Below, piece after piece: positions 1 to 7,402 of a stretch of 8,161 nucleotides of DNA. The position numbers were made by a program, and so were the translations under genes. The notes beneath the pieces are model-generated. The model was not told the DNA's origin. It was given only the letters and a program-made list of their open reading frames with translations, and made no database searches. Positions within the stretch are counted from its first letter, which is position 1. Every line of letters starts with the position of its first letter. Source of the DNA: Actinomycetes bacterium (lineage in GTDB: Bacteria; Actinomycetota; Acidimicrobiia; Acidimicrobiales; CADCSY01); assembly GCA_025464025.1 (NCBI GenBank), contig JAODBP010000270.1, positions 1 to 8,161 of the forward strand, given 5' to 3'.

Positions 1-1441
1 GGGCGTCGCCCTGGATCGCCGTGATCTTGCCGGCGATGTCCTCGGTGGCCTCGGCGGTCTGCTTGGCCAGCTCCTTGACCTCGTTGGCCACCACGGCGAA
101 GCCCTTGCCGGCCTCGCCGGCGCGGGCGGCCTCGATCGTGGCGTTGAGGGCCAGGAGGTTCGTCTGGGCCGCGATCGACGTGATCACCTTGATGACCTGG
201 CCGACCTCGACGGACGAGGCGCCGAGCTTGCTGACGGTCGCGGTGGTCGACTCGGCGACGCCCACGGCGGTCGTGGCCACGCGGGCGGCTTCGGTCGCGC
301 TGCCGGCGATCTCACGGATCGACGACGACATCTCCTCGGCGGCGGCGGCCACGGTGTTCACGCTGGCCGACACCTCCTCGGCTGCTGTCGACGCGGCGAG
401 CGACTGGGTCGAGCTGGCCTCGGCGGTGGCGCCGAGGTGCTGCGACGTGGCCGAGAGCTCCTCCGAGCTGGCCGCGAGCGCCGTGGCGTTCTCGGCGATC
501 GAGCGGAGGGTGCCGCTGGTGCGGTCGACCATCTGGTTGACGGCCTCGGCCAGCTGGCCGACCTCGTCCTGCGAGGTGACCTCGAGCCGCTCGGTGAGGT
601 CGCCCTCGGCGGTGCGGCGGAGGACGGCGACCGCGCCCCGCAGCGGCCGGGCGATGGCCCGGGCCAGCACGAGCCCGACGGCGACGGCGGCGAGGATGGC
701 GAGGAGCACGACGGCGACGAGCGTCCGTTGGCCTCCGGAGTTGGCCGAGTCGAACGAGGTGTGGGCGGCCTCGGCGGCCTCGGTCTCCTTCAGCGTGATG
801 AGGTCGAGCGCCGAGGAGAGGTCGTCGAAGACCGGCTGCCCCGCGACCCGGGCCAGCTCGAAGCCGACGGGGTTCCCCTGGGCGGCCGCCTCCTCGAGCA
901 TCGGGAGGTAGAGCTGCTCGAGCTTCACCCACCGCTGGTCCCACCGCTTCAGCTCGTCGGCCACCTCGGGCCGGTCGACCCGGCGGAAGTGGGCCAGCGA
1001 CTTCTTCAGGGCCGCGATCGAGACGTCAGCCTGCTCGGCCGACATCTGCCGCTCCATGTCGGTGTTGGCGATGGCGCCGAGCCCGAGGTAGAGGCGAGCC
1101 CGGTAGAAGTGCTCCCGGACGTCGGCGATGTCGTTCAGCGGCAGCAGGGCGTCGTTGTAGATGGCGTCGGTCTTCGTGTTCATCGCCGACATCCGGTTGG
1201 CCGCCACGCCGCCGACGAGGGCGACCACGGCCGCCATCGCCAGCAGGGCGGCGAGGATCTTCGTCCGGACGCTCTGGACGCGCAGGGCGCGGGGACGCAT
1301 GCGCCCGACGGTGCGCAGCACGTCGGCCACGCGGCCGATCCCGGGCACCGTGCGACCGAAGCGGGGCACGCCGCGGACGAAGCTGGGGAGCTTCGGCCGC
1401 GCTGGCAGCTTCGGGAGCCGGTGGCGCAGGTTCCCCCCCAT
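1..1441 (-). CDS. Methyl-accepting chemotaxis protein (partial, C-terminus outside window)
   Basis: Transmembrane chemoreceptor that signals ligand state to CheA through CheW. The visible 480 residues show a basic N-terminal tail (1-60), TM1 (about 61-81), a periplasmic helical region resembling four-helix-bundle receptor domains (about 82-238), TM2 (about 240-262), a HAMP domain (about 263-312) and a long coiled-coil signalling domain. The conserved hairpin tip [18 protein letters not shown] lies at 426-443, followed by [15 protein letters not shown]. The descending helix with the remaining methylation sites is cut off by the window edge. The ATG at 1441 lies 5 bases after the CheW stop, which favours translational coupling. 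An in-frame ATG at 1300 (Met48) would give a more typical short tail; neither start has a strong Shine-Dalgarno. The family call is very secure, but the ligand is unknown. The tail 1-60 is rich in Arg and Pro with a single acidic residue, unusual for a receptor. Confidence 0.95.
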   Translation of the reverse strand, partial: MGGNLRHRLPKLPARPKLPSFVRGVPRFGRTVPGIGRVADVLRTVGRMRPRALRVQSVRTKILAALLAMAAVVALVGGVAANRMSAMNTKTDAIYNDALLPLNDIADVREHFYRARLYLGLGAIANTDMERQMSAEQADVSIAALKKSLAHFRRVDRPEVADELKRWDQRWVKLEQLYLPMLEEAAAQGNPVGFELARVAGQPVFDDLSSALDLITLKETEAAEAAHTSFDSANSGGQRTLVAVVLLAILAAVAVGLVLARAIARPLRGAVAVLRRTAEGDLTERLEVTSQDEVGQLAEAVNQMVDRTSGTLRSIAENATALAASSEELSATSQHLGATAEASSTQSLAASTAAEEVSASVNTVAAAAEEMSSSIREIAGSATEAARVATTAVGVAESTTATVSKLGASSVEVGQVIKVITSIAAQTNLLALNATIEAARAGEAGKGFAVVANEVKELAKQTAEATEDIAGKITAIQGDA

Positions 1442-1446
1442 GGGAC

Positions 1447-1875
1447 CTACGCCGCCAGTCCGACGGCTCGCTCGGTCTCGAGGACCAGGAGCAGCTTGCC
1501 GTCGAGCTTGTAGGCGCCCTTGACCAGGCGCCGGGTCGCCGGGTCGAGCGTCTCCGGCGGTCGCTCGAACGTGCGGTCGTCGACGTCGAGAACGTCGCCG
1601 ATCTCGTCGACGAGCAGGCTGACCGAGCCCTCGTTGGTGCGCACGACGACGTTCATCGGCAGCTGGCCCTCCGGGCGGTCGGGCATGCCGAACCGGCGAC
1701 GGAGGTCGAGCGCGGTGACGATCTGGCCCCGGAGGTTGATGAGGCCGCTGATCTCGGGCGGGGCGAGGGGCACGTTGGTCATCTCCTGGTAGCGGATGAC
1801 CTCCTGGACCTCGACCACGTCGATGCCCACGTAGTGGCCGTCGACGTAGAACGTGCAGAACTGGCGCTCAGCCAT
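1447..1875 (-). CDS. cheW: CheW chemotaxis coupling protein
   Basis: Adaptor that bridges receptor tips and the CheA P5 domain in the chemosensory array, in the cytoplasm at the membrane. The 142 residues are essentially one CheW/SH3-like domain, close to the usual length. The hallmark stretch [20 protein letters not shown] is at about 44-63, followed by a second barrel half with [20 protein letters not shown]. The start ATG at 1875 lies 3 bases after the CheA stop codon. A G-rich stretch reading GGGGGTG on the minus strand, inside the end of cheA, can serve as ribosome binding site. Codon use is strongly GC at the third position (about 6 of 142 codons end in A or T), typical of the operon. 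The adjacent MCP gene follows after 5 bases. Confidence 0.95.
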   Translation of the reverse strand: MAERQFCTFYVDGHYVGIDVVEVQEVIRYQEMTNVPLAPPEISGLINLRGQIVTALDLRRRFGMPDRPEGQLPMNVVVRTNEGSVSLLVDEIGDVLDVDDRTFERPPETLDPATRRLVKGAYKLDGKLLLVLETERAVGLAA

Positions 1876-1878
1876 GGG

Positions 1879-4206
1879 TCACACCCCCGCGGTCACGACG
1901 GACCGCTCGGTCAGGCCGGCGAGCAGGAGCACCGCCGGCAGGTCGATCACCTCGGTCACGCGGTCGCCCACGACGACCGATCCGGCCACGCCGACGCGCC
2001 CGGCCGGCTCGAGGCCGTTGGGCTGCTCGACGATGTCGAGGATCTGGTCGACGACGAGGCCGACGCGGCGGTCACCGTGGCGGACCACGACGACCTGGAG
2101 CATGTCCGACACCTCGCCGCCGTCGGTGACGGCCTCGTGGCGGGGCACCAGCCGGCGCTCGGGGAGGACGGTGTCCAGGCGCAGCAGCGGCAGGATGTCG
2201 CCCCGGTACTGCACGACCTCGCCGTCGCCCGTGCGCTCGATGGTCGAGGGGGAGATCTCCTCGAGCCGGTCGACGAGCGAGAGGGGCAGGGCCATGCGGC
2301 CGTCGTCCGGGGTGCGGAAGAGCAGGGCGGCGGTGGTGTCGGCCGCCTCGTCCTCGACCCGGTCGGCCAGCTCCGAGAGGGAGCGGTCGCGGGTCTCGGA
2401 GATCACGTTCGACTGCTGGGCCAGGCCCATCACGTCGAGGATGAGGGCCACCCGGCCGTCACCCAGGATGGTGGCGCCGGCGAAGGTCGAGAGCCCCTTG
2501 AAGTGGTTGCCCAGCGGCTTGACCACGATCTCGGCGCTGTCGCTCACGCCCTCGACGACGAGGCCGAAGGCCCGGTCGTCGGCCCGCAGCACGACGATGT
2601 TGATGACGTCGTCGTCCTTGAGCTTCTCGAGCTCGAGCTGCTCGTGCAGGTGGACCAGCGGGAGCAGGTTGCCGCGGAGCCGGTAGACCGGCGTGCCGTG
2701 CAGGTGCTCGATGGCGGCCCGGGCCTCGGCGCCGTCGAGGCGCACGAGCTCGAGCAGGCTGATCTGCGGGATGGCGAACCGCTCGGGCCCGGCGGTGACG
2801 ATCAGGGCCGGGATGATGGCCAGCGTCAGCGGGATCTTGATGCGGAAGGTCGTGCCCTCACCGGGGGCGCTGCTCACGTCGACGCTGCCGCCGATGCGCT
2901 CGATGTTGGTGCGCACGACGTCCATGCCGACGCCGCGGCCCGAGACGTTGGTGATCTGCTCGGCGGTGGAGAAGCCGGGCTCGAAGATGAGCTGGGCCAG
3001 GTCGCGCTCGCCCATGCGGGCGGCGTCCTCGGCGTTGACGATGCCCTTCTCGACGGCCTTGGCCCGGATCTTCTCGGGGTTGAGGCCGGCACCGTCGTCG
3101 GAGATCTCGATGATGACCTGGCCGCCCTCGTGGAAGGCACGGAGGAGCAAGCGGCCCTCGGGCGACTTGCCCATCGAGGTGCGGACCTCGCGGGGCTCGA
3201 TGCCGTGGTCGACCGAGTTGCGCACCAGGTGGGTCAGCGGGTCCTTGATCGATTCGATGATGGTCTTGTCGAGCTCGGTCTCCTCGCCCTGCATCTCGAC
3301 CCGGACGGCCTTGTTGCACACGCCGGCGAGGTCACGGACGATGCGGGGGAACTTCGACCACACGTTGCCGATGGGCTGCATGCGCGTCTTCATGGCGCTC
3401 TCCTGCAGCTCGGTCGTGATGAGCGACAGTCGCTGCGAGGTGGCGAGCAGCGTGGCGTCGTGGCCGTCGGAGACGAGCTGCACGACCTGGTTGCGGGCCA
3501 GCACGAGCTCGCCGACCAGGGTCATGAGGTTGTCGAGCAGGCGCACGTCGACGCGGACGGTCGAGTCGGCCATGCCGCCGCTGACGGCGCCGCCACGGCC
3601 TTCGGTCTGCTTGGCCAGGGCGGCGGCCACGGTCGACGCCGGGACGCCGGTCTCCTCGACGAGGATCTGACCGATCTTGCGGTCGTCGCCCAGGAGCTGG
3701 CGCGACACCGCCTCGGTGACCTGGTCCTCGGTGGCGACGTGGTCGGCGACGAGCAGCTCGCCCAGGCGAGCCGGCTCCTCCTCGACCACGGGGGCCTCGA
3801 CCTCGGCGACCTCGGCCACCTCGTCGTCGTTGAGGCGGGTCAGCGTGGCCTTCAGGCCGCTGTAGTCGACGTCGCCCTCGGTGCCGGTGCGCTCGATCTC
3901 GCCGAGGATCGCCTTCACGGCGTCCGAGAGGGCGAGCAGGGCGTCGGCCATCTCCGGCGTCAGGCGCCGGGTGCCGTCGCGGAGCTTCGACAGGAGGTTC
4001 TCGCCCACGTGGGCGATGGCCTCCAGCTTCCCGTAGCCGAGGAACCCGCAGGTGCCCTTGACGGTGTGGATCGTCCGGAAGACGCTGCCGAGCACGGCCC
4101 GGTCATCCGGGTCGTCCTCCAGCGCCAACAGGTCGCGATCGAGCTGGTCGAGGTTCTCGTAGCTCTCGACGACGAACTCGCTGATGACCTCGTCCAACTC
4201 ACTCAT
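1879..4206 (-). CDS. cheA: CheA chemotaxis histidine kinase with two CheW-like domains
   Basis: Histidine kinase of the chemosensory array; it autophosphorylates on its HPt domain and normally passes phosphate to CheY/CheB-type regulators. Domains in order: HPt (1-125) with phospho-acceptor His47 in [15 protein letters not shown]; acidic linker (127-146); a small region with two similar LGxx[10 protein letters not shown] motifs (148-200) where P2 would sit; dimerisation helices (about 214-285); ATPase with N-box [12 protein letters not shown] (326-337), G1 DDGAGL (370-375) and G2 GRGVGMDVV (423-431); first CheW-like domain (about 463-596); second CheW-like domain (about 624-762). At 775 residues it is longer than a standard CheA because of the second CheW domain. 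The start ATG overlaps the upstream GGDEF-EAL stop by 8 bases (ATGAGTGA) and has a strong AGGAGG 9 bases upstream. All catalytic motifs look intact. Confidence 0.96.
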   Translation of the reverse strand: MSELDEVISEFVVESYENLDQLDRDLLALEDDPDDRAVLGSVFRTIHTVKGTCGFLGYGKLEAIAHVGENLLSKLRDGTRRLTPEMADALLALSDAVKAILGEIERTGTEGDVDYSGLKATLTRLNDDEVAEVAEVEAPVVEEEPARLGELLVADHVATEDQVTEAVSRQLLGDDRKIGQILVEETGVPASTVAAALAKQTEGRGGAVSGGMADSTVRVDVRLLDNLMTLVGELVLARNQVVQLVSDGHDATLLATSQRLSLITTELQESAMKTRMQPIGNVWSKFPRIVRDLAGVCNKAVRVEMQGEETELDKTIIESIKDPLTHLVRNSVDHGIEPREVRTSMGKSPEGRLLLRAFHEGGQVIIEISDDGAGLNPEKIRAKAVEKGIVNAEDAARMGERDLAQLIFEPGFSTAEQITNVSGRGVGMDVVRTNIERIGGSVDVSSAPGEGTTFRIKIPLTLAIIPALIVTAGPERFAIPQISLLELVRLDGAEARAAIEHLHGTPVYRLRGNLLPLVHLHEQLELEKLKDDDVINIVVLRADDRAFGLVVEGVSDSAEIVVKPLGNHFKGLSTFAGATILGDGRVALILDVMGLAQQSNVISETRDRSLSELADRVEDEAADTTAALLFRTPDDGRMALPLSLVDRLEEISPSTIERTGDGEVVQYRGDILPLLRLDTVLPERRLVPRHEAVTDGGEVSDMLQVVVVRHGDRRVGLVVDQILDIVEQPNGLEPAGRVGVAGSVVVGDRVTEVIDLPAVLLLAGLTERSVVTAGV

Positions 4207-6007
4207 GGCGGTGCCCCTCCTGGGTTTCCATCGACGGCTGGTCGGCCCGTCTGTCGGCGATCTGAGACGTTGCGACGGGTGCGAACCCGTTGCGGCACAA
4301 CGTCAGGAACTCGTTGCCGGGCACGGCCGGCGCGTACAGCCAGCCCTGCACGACCGTGCAGCCGAGCTGCAGCAGGCGCTGGGCCTGCTCGTCGGTCTCG
4401 ACGCCCTCGGCGACGGTGGCCAGGCCCAGGGCGTCGGTCAGCGCCATGATGGCGGCGACGACGGCCCGGTCCTGCGCGCTGGAGCCGAGGCCGACGACGA
4501 ACGTCCGGTCGAGCTTGACCACGTCGACGGGCAGCGCCTTGAGGCGCCAGAGCGACGAGTAGCCGGTGCCGAAGTCGTCGAGGGCGATCGAGGCGCCCAT
4601 GGCCCGGAGGGCCCGGAGCTGGTCGATGCCCTGTTCAGGGCTGGCCAGGAGGGCGCTCTCGGTCAGCTCGAGGCACAGCTCCTCGGGCGCCAGCCCGTTG
4701 GCGGCGAGCACCTCGGCGACGAGCGGCACCAGGCCGCCACCGGTGAGCTGGAGCGGCGACAGGTTCACGGTCACGAAGCGCGGTGCCCCGGCGGAGCCCT
4801 TCCACCGGGCCAGCTCGCGGCACGCCTCGGCCAGGACCCACTCGCCGAGCGGGCGGATCAGTCCGGTGGCCTCGGCGATGGGGATGAACTCGACCGGCGG
4901 CACCGACCCGTGCTCGTCGTGGTTCCAACGGACCAGTGCCTCGGCGCCGTGGACCGCGCCGGTCCGCAGGTCGATCTGGGGCTGGAAGGCGAGCGATAGG
5001 CCGCCGTGCTCGACCGCGATGCGCAGGTCGTGCTCGAGCGTCGTGCGCCGGAGCACCCGGGCCCGGGTCTCGTCGGTGAAGAAGGCGATGCCGTACGGCA
5101 CGTGGCGGGCGACGCGCATGGCGGCGACGGCATCGCGGAGGATCCCCTCGCTGGCGTCGCCGTCGTCGGCGACGCGGACGCCGACGCTGGCCCCGAGGTG
5201 CACCTGGCGGTCACCGGTGGGGAAGGGGCGGGCGAGGTGCTCGGCCACGGCCATGGCCAGCACGCAGGCGTCGTTGCCGCCCGGCGTGGCCCGGCCGAGC
5301 ACGGCGAACTCGTCGCCACCGATGTGGGCCACGACGTCGTGGTCGCCGGCTGCGGCGCCGAGCCGCCGTCCGACCTCGACCAGCAGCTCGTCGCCGACGG
5401 CGTGGCCGTAGGCCTGGTTCACGAGCTTGAAGTCGTGGAGGTCGACGAGGAGCACCACGACGTCGCGCCCGTCGTCGTCGCCGAGCGCCCGGCCGACGTG
5501 GTCGACGAAGCGGGCGCGGTCGGCGAGGCCGGTGAGGGGATCGCGGCCGGGCACCACCTCGGCCCGGACGTCTCGCTCGGTGACGGTGAGCACGGCGCCG
5601 CCGACGCGGCCGCCCAACGAGGTGGCGACCAGCCGGACCGGGCGGCCGTCGACCTCGAGGTCGTGGGCGTAGCCGTCGGTGCCGGCGAGCGCCGAGCGGA
5701 AGCCGGTGATGAGCTGGGCCATGTCACGGGGGTCGACGGCGTCGAGCCGCCAGGACGTGTAGATGTCGGAGCCGGGCCCGGCCAGGGGCGTGGCGAAGAG
5801 CCAGGCCCGGTTCACGGCGAGGATCGTCCCGTCGGCGGCGACGAGGGCGGCCTCGCCGGGCGTGGTGTGAAGGGCGGCGACGGCGACGCTCTCGGCGTGG
5901 GGTCCGTCGGCCGGCCAGTGGAACAGGCCCCGACGGGCGGTGCGCGCCTGGGCGAGGCTGATCACGTTCGGCGGGACCTCGTCCTCGCCGGCAGCCTTCC
6001 TGGCCAT
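4199..6007 (-). CDS. PAS-like/GGDEF/EAL cyclic-di-GMP enzyme
   Basis: Predicted cytoplasmic enzyme that makes and/or breaks cyclic-di-GMP; first gene of the chemosensory operon. Residues about 50-147 resemble a PAS sensor ([17 protein letters not shown]). GGDEF domain (about 153-315): GGDEF intact at 230-234, with metal and substrate residues Asp189, Asn197 and Asp206 present. The inhibitory RxxD site is missing (GDHD at 221-224), and the late AK motif reads AR. EAL domain (about 325-575): EAL at 356-358, Asn415, Glu450, [10 protein letters not shown] at 477-486, Lys498, Glu534 and Gln554 all present, so phosphodiesterase activity is likely. No membrane segment is seen. The start at 6007 has AAGGGGA 5 bases upstream. 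The stop overlaps the cheA start by 8 bases, implying coupled expression. Which of the two activities dominates cannot be read from sequence. Confidence 0.95.
   Translation of the reverse strand: MARKAAGEDEVPPNVISLAQARTARRGLFHWPADGPHAESVAVAALHTTPGEAALVAADGTILAVNRAWLFATPLAGPGSDIYTSWRLDAVDPRDMAQLITGFRSALAGTDGYAHDLEVDGRPVRLVATSLGGRVGGAVLTVTERDVRAEVVPGRDPLTGLADRARFVDHVGRALGDDDGRDVVVLLVDLHDFKLVNQAYGHAVGDELLVEVGRRLGAAAGDHDVVAHIGGDEFAVLGRATPGGNDACVLAMAVAEHLARPFPTGDRQVHLGASVGVRVADDGDASEGILRDAVAAMRVARHVPYGIAFFTDETRARVLRRTTLEHDLRIAVEHGGLSLAFQPQIDLRTGAVHGAEALVRWNHDEHGSVPPVEFIPIAEATGLIRPLGEWVLAEACRELARWKGSAGAPRFVTVNLSPLQLTGGGLVPLVAEVLAANGLAPEELCLELTESALLASPEQGIDQLRALRAMGASIALDDFGTGYSSLWRLKALPVDVVKLDRTFVVGLGSSAQDRAVVAAIMALTDALGLATVAEGVETDEQAQRLLQLGCTVVQGWLYAPAVPGNEFLTLCRNGFAPVATSQIADRRADQPSMETQEGHRHE
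4216..4221 (-). promoter_or_regulatory. Strong Shine-Dalgarno for cheA
   Basis: The minus strand reads AGGAGG, nine bases before the cheA ATG at 4206, and lies inside the end of the GGDEF-EAL gene. It fixes the cheA start and suggests that cheA translation can be strong in its own right even though it overlaps the upstream gene by 8 bases. Confidence 0.85.
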
Positions 6008-6080
6008 GCCGTCCCCTTCCCCGGTCGTCCGTGCCCGGTCCTCCGCTCCTCGGTCGAGTCGAGGGCGACCTGAGCGGTGC

Positions 6081-6099
6081 CGCGAACCGCTCGCGAACC
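6081..6099 (+). repeat. Tandem 8-base direct repeat, possible regulator site
   Basis: CGCGAACC occurs at 6081-6088 and again at 6092-6099, an 11-base period, about one turn of the helix. It occupies the place where a -35 box would be for the candidate -10 at 6110-6115, and lies in the shared region upstream of the minus-strand operon. This geometry fits a dimeric or tandem-binding regulator. That role is an inference; the repeat itself is seen directly. Confidence 0.45.
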
Positions 6100-6109
6100 T
6101 TCAGGGTCG

Positions 6110-6115
6110 TACGGT
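6110..6115 (+). promoter_or_regulatory. Candidate -10 box giving a leaderless DUF2231 transcript
   Basis: TACGGT matches the TAnnnT actinobacterial -10 pattern and ends 6 bases before the ATG at 6122. That places the transcription start at or next to the start codon. There is no purine-rich ribosome binding site before the ATG, which agrees with leaderless translation. No recognisable -35 box is present at 17-19 bases. Confidence 0.5.
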
Positions 6116-6121
6116 CCCGTG

Positions 6122-6610
6122 ATGGAGATCTCGAAGCTGTTCGGCCTCCCGGCCCACCCGCTGCTCGTGCACGTGCCGATCGTCCTGATCCCGCTGGTCG
6201 CGCTCGGCGCGGTGGCGATGGCGATCCGCCCGGCGTGGCGGGCCCGCTTCGGTTGGCTCGTCGTGGGCCTGGCCGGCGTCGCCCTCGTCGGGGTGCAGCT
6301 CGCGCTCGGCAGCGGCGAGGCGCTCGAGCACCACGTCGACCGCACCGCCGCCTTGCGCCGCCACACCGACATGGCCGGCTCGCTCCGGCCACTCGTCCTC
6401 GTGCTGTTCCTGCTGGTGCTGGCGCTCGTCCTGCTCGACCGCCGGCCCGCTGGCCCGTCGTGGGTCGTCCCGGTCGTCGCCGTCCTGGCCGTCGTCGCCG
6501 GGCTGGGTTCGACCGTGCGCCTGGCCCAGATCGGGCACAACGGGGCCAAGGCCTCGTGGGGTGACGTCGACATGAGCGCCCGCCCGCAACCCGGTGGCGG
6601 TGGGGACTGA
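6122..6610 (+). CDS. DUF2231 family integral membrane protein
   Basis: Small membrane protein of 162 residues and unknown biochemical role. It opens with the family-typical FGLPAHPLLVHVPIVLIPL (7-25) and has four predicted membrane helices at about 14-35, 43-64, 89-105 and 113-133. His12, His17, His70, His71, His81 and His139 are candidate metal or heme ligands; the stretch VRLAQIGHNGAKASW near 132-146 resembles the conserved C-terminal part of the family. The ATG at 6122 is chosen because the DUF2231 homology begins just after it; a GTG directly before it (6119) is an equally possible start. A longer in-frame extension to 6077 would add non-homologous residues. It is divergent from the chemosensory operon and ends 25 bases before the tRNA gene. 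The family call rests on the N-terminal signature and helix layout; function is unknown. Confidence 0.85.
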   Translation: MEISKLFGLPAHPLLVHVPIVLIPLVALGAVAMAIRPAWRARFGWLVVGLAGVALVGVQLALGSGEALEHHVDRTAALRRHTDMAGSLRPLVLVLFLLVLALVLLDRRPAGPSWVVPVVAVLAVVAGLGSTVRLAQIGHNGAKASWGDVDMSARPQPGGGGD

Positions 6611-6633
6611 GCGGACCGCTACGCTGTCCGCTC
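6609..6633 (+). terminator. Perfect 8-base-pair hairpin between DUF2231 gene and tRNA
   Basis: GAGCGGAC (6609-6616) pairs perfectly with GTCCGCTC (6626-6633) around a nine-base loop. It begins inside the DUF2231 stop codon and ends two bases before the tRNA. It has no T-run, so a classical intrinsic terminator is not shown. It could end or slow transcription of the DUF2231 gene or mark processing of the tRNA precursor. The loop also contains the TACGCT box listed separately. Confidence 0.4.
6620..6625 (+). promoter_or_regulatory. Candidate -10 box for tRNA-Thr
   Basis: TACGCT fits TAnnnT and lies 10 bases before the mature tRNA 5' end, at a suitable distance for a promoter with a very short leader. 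A -35 box is not visible at the expected spacing, so this is a weak call. Confidence 0.35.
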
Positions 6634-6635
6634 CC

Positions 6636-6711
6636 GCCCGAGTAGCTCAGTCGGCAGAGCATCTCACTCGTAATGAGAAGGTCAAGGGTTCGATTCCCTT
6701 CTCGGGCTCCA
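6636..6711 (+). tRNA. tRNA-Thr (anticodon CGU)
   Basis: A complete 76-base cloverleaf. Acceptor GCCCGAG (6636-6642) pairs with CTCGGGC (6701-6707). D-stem GCTC/GAGC is at 6645-6648 and 6657-6660. Anticodon stem TCTCA/TGAGA (6662-6666, 6674-6678) encloses loop CTCGTAA with anticodon CGT at 6669-6671, which reads ACG (Thr). T-stem AAGGG/CCCTT (6684-6688, 6696-6700) encloses TTCGATT. Discriminator T6708 is followed by genome-encoded CCA (6709-6711). The gene sits at the junction where third-position GC of downstream genes falls. tRNA 3' ends are common integration sites, but no repeat of this 3' end or integrase is present in the window. Confidence 0.97.
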
Positions 6712-6725
6712 ACGCCGTTCGGCTC

Positions 6726-6769
6726 GTGGACGGTTCTCGGCGACATGCGACAAGAGCCGTCCAGAACCC
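6726..6769. repeat. Palindromic repeat, copy A
   Basis: First of three related 44-base elements. Stem GGACGGTTCT (6728-6737) pairs with AGAGCCGTCC (6753-6762), ten pairs including one T-G wobble, followed by AGAACCC. It shares 31 of 44 positions with copy B in an ungapped alignment, and several differences fall on both sides of a stem pair so that pairing is kept. It begins 15 bases after the tRNA and lies upstream of the collagen-like gene. It could be a REP-like element, an operator, or a transcript-end structure for the tRNA; it has no T-run. Confidence 0.65.
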
Positions 6770-6833
6770 AAGCTCTGGCGTCCGCTGGAGCGCTACCGCG
6801 GGGCGTCGAGCTCGAACTAGCCCTTCTTTGCTA

Positions 6834-6862
6834 TCGACTGCGGGGCGAGCGGTCCGTACGGT
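6834..6862 (+). promoter_or_regulatory. Candidate promoter of the collagen-like/DUF4177 pair
   Basis: TCGACT (6834-6839) matches four of six positions of TTGACA, and TACGGT (6857-6862) fits the TAnnnT -10; the spacer is exactly 17 bases. Transcription would start near 6869, giving a leader of about 30 bases that carries the ribosome binding site at 6886. The same -10 hexamer is seen before the DUF2231 gene. Not experimentally supported. Confidence 0.5.
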
Positions 6863-6885
6863 CGCCGTCGGTCAGAGCTGCCGAT

Positions 6886-6891
6886 GAGGGG
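6886..6891 (+). promoter_or_regulatory. Shine-Dalgarno for the collagen-like gene
   Basis: GAGGGG lies eight bases before the ATG at 6900, at ideal spacing. It supports that start and shows that the small gene is likely translated. Confidence 0.65.
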
Positions 6892-6899
6892 ACCTGCAG

Positions 6900-7382
6900 A
6901 TGCTTGAGGCTGACGACACCGCGGTCGTTCCCGAGGTAGACGCGCCAGGGCTTCCGCCCAGCACCGGAGCGCCGATCCCAGCTGAACCTCTCCGGGTGAT
7001 GCCGAGCCGCAGGTGGCTCGCCGGTGTGGTAGCAGCAGCCCTCATCGCGGGCTTCCTCGGCGGACTGGTCGCCGGCACGATGCAGGAAGGTCCACGCGGT
7101 TCGGTCGGTCCGGTGGGCCAGCGAGGCCTTGCCGGCCCACGGGGCCCAGCGGGCGCCGCCGCCGATGTCGATGCCAAGCTCGCCGAGGCCGCCAAGCAGA
7201 CTGACAGCAAGATCGAGGACCTCGGCATGTGTTGGGAGGCGAACTACGTCTACTCCAACGTGACCTACGTGAACAGCGTGTCCCTCTACAGCGCGTCTCG
7301 GAAGCCCAACGGTACGCTCTACTGCCCGACTGGCACGTACATCCCAGTGAAGGCATCGCCGGAGGGCGGCGGCGGCGACTGA
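6900..7382 (+). CDS. Single-pass membrane protein with short collagen-like stalk
   Basis: A 160-residue protein that I cannot assign to a named family. An acidic, Pro-rich N-terminal tail (1-36) is followed by two Arg, one membrane helix (about 39-60), then a collagen-like run of seven Gly-X-Y triplets plus a final Gly at 64-85 (GPR, GSV, GPV, GQR, GLA, GPR, GPA, G). A charged helical stretch (about 88-108) and a C-terminal domain with Cys111 and Cys142, rich in Tyr, Asn and Ser, complete it. The two Cys could form a disulfide if the C-terminus is outside the cell, as the Arg pair before the helix suggests. The collagen run could drive trimer formation. The start has a good ribosome binding site. 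About 34 of 160 codons end in A or T, far more than in the chemosensory genes, suggesting transfer. The DUF4177-like gene begins 20 bases later, so the two are probably co-transcribed. Confidence 0.75.
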   Translation: MLEADDTAVVPEVDAPGLPPSTGAPIPAEPLRVMPSRRWLAGVVAAALIAGFLGGLVAGTMQEGPRGSVGPVGQRGLAGPRGPAGAAADVDAKLAEAAKQTDSKIEDLGMCWEANYVYSNVTYVNSVSLYSASRKPNGTLYCPTGTYIPVKASPEGGGGD

Positions 7383-7402
7383 TCACCGGCAGCCGGCCAG
7401 TC

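Larger units (their letters stand above)
6008..6121. promoter_or_regulatory. Divergent intergenic region between the chemosensory operon and DUF2231 gene
   Basis: These 114 bases separate two divergently transcribed genes and must carry the promoter of the minus-strand GGDEF-EAL/cheA/cheW/MCP operon, unless that operon is expressed from further upstream. I find no TAnnnT box on the minus strand here and no clear sigma-28-type promoter, so the operon promoter is unassigned. On the plus strand there is a candidate -10 box and a direct repeat, listed separately. Confidence 0.5.

Noticed and set aside
21..911. Plus-strand open frame opposite the chemoreceptor gene
   Set aside because: The minus strand carries a textbook chemoreceptor with the conserved hairpin tip; the plus-strand translation is Ala/Ser/Arg-rich with no recognisable domain.
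1834..4449. Very long plus-strand open frame (871 codons) opposite cheA
   Set aside because: It is an antisense shadow of cheA caused by high third-position GC: low-complexity Asp/Gly/Val/Leu-rich translation, no family features, and it spans the cheA/EAL gene junction.
6689..6711. tRNA 3' end as an integration (att) site
   Set aside because: No second copy of the tRNA 3' end is present downstream and no integrase is visible, so only the composition shift supports it; kept as a hypothesis in the findings, not as a feature.
5724..6746. Minus-strand frame with GNRTLDLLITSEMLCRLSYSG-like residues
   Set aside because: That peptide is the well-known false translation of the antisense strand of a tRNA gene; here it is opposite the tRNA-Thr, and the rest overlaps the DUF2231 and GGDEF-EAL genes.
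6772..6791. Small hairpin GCTCTGGC/GCTGGAGC after repeat copy A
   Set aside because: Eight pairs include two wobbles around a four-base loop with no T-run; such a structure is expected by chance in DNA this GC-rich.
7229..7402. Upstream extension of the DUF4177-like frame
   Set aside because: It overlaps the end of the collagen-like gene in another frame and its translation (Arg/Leu-rich) shows no relation to the DUF4177 domain; the ATG at 7403 is the natural start.
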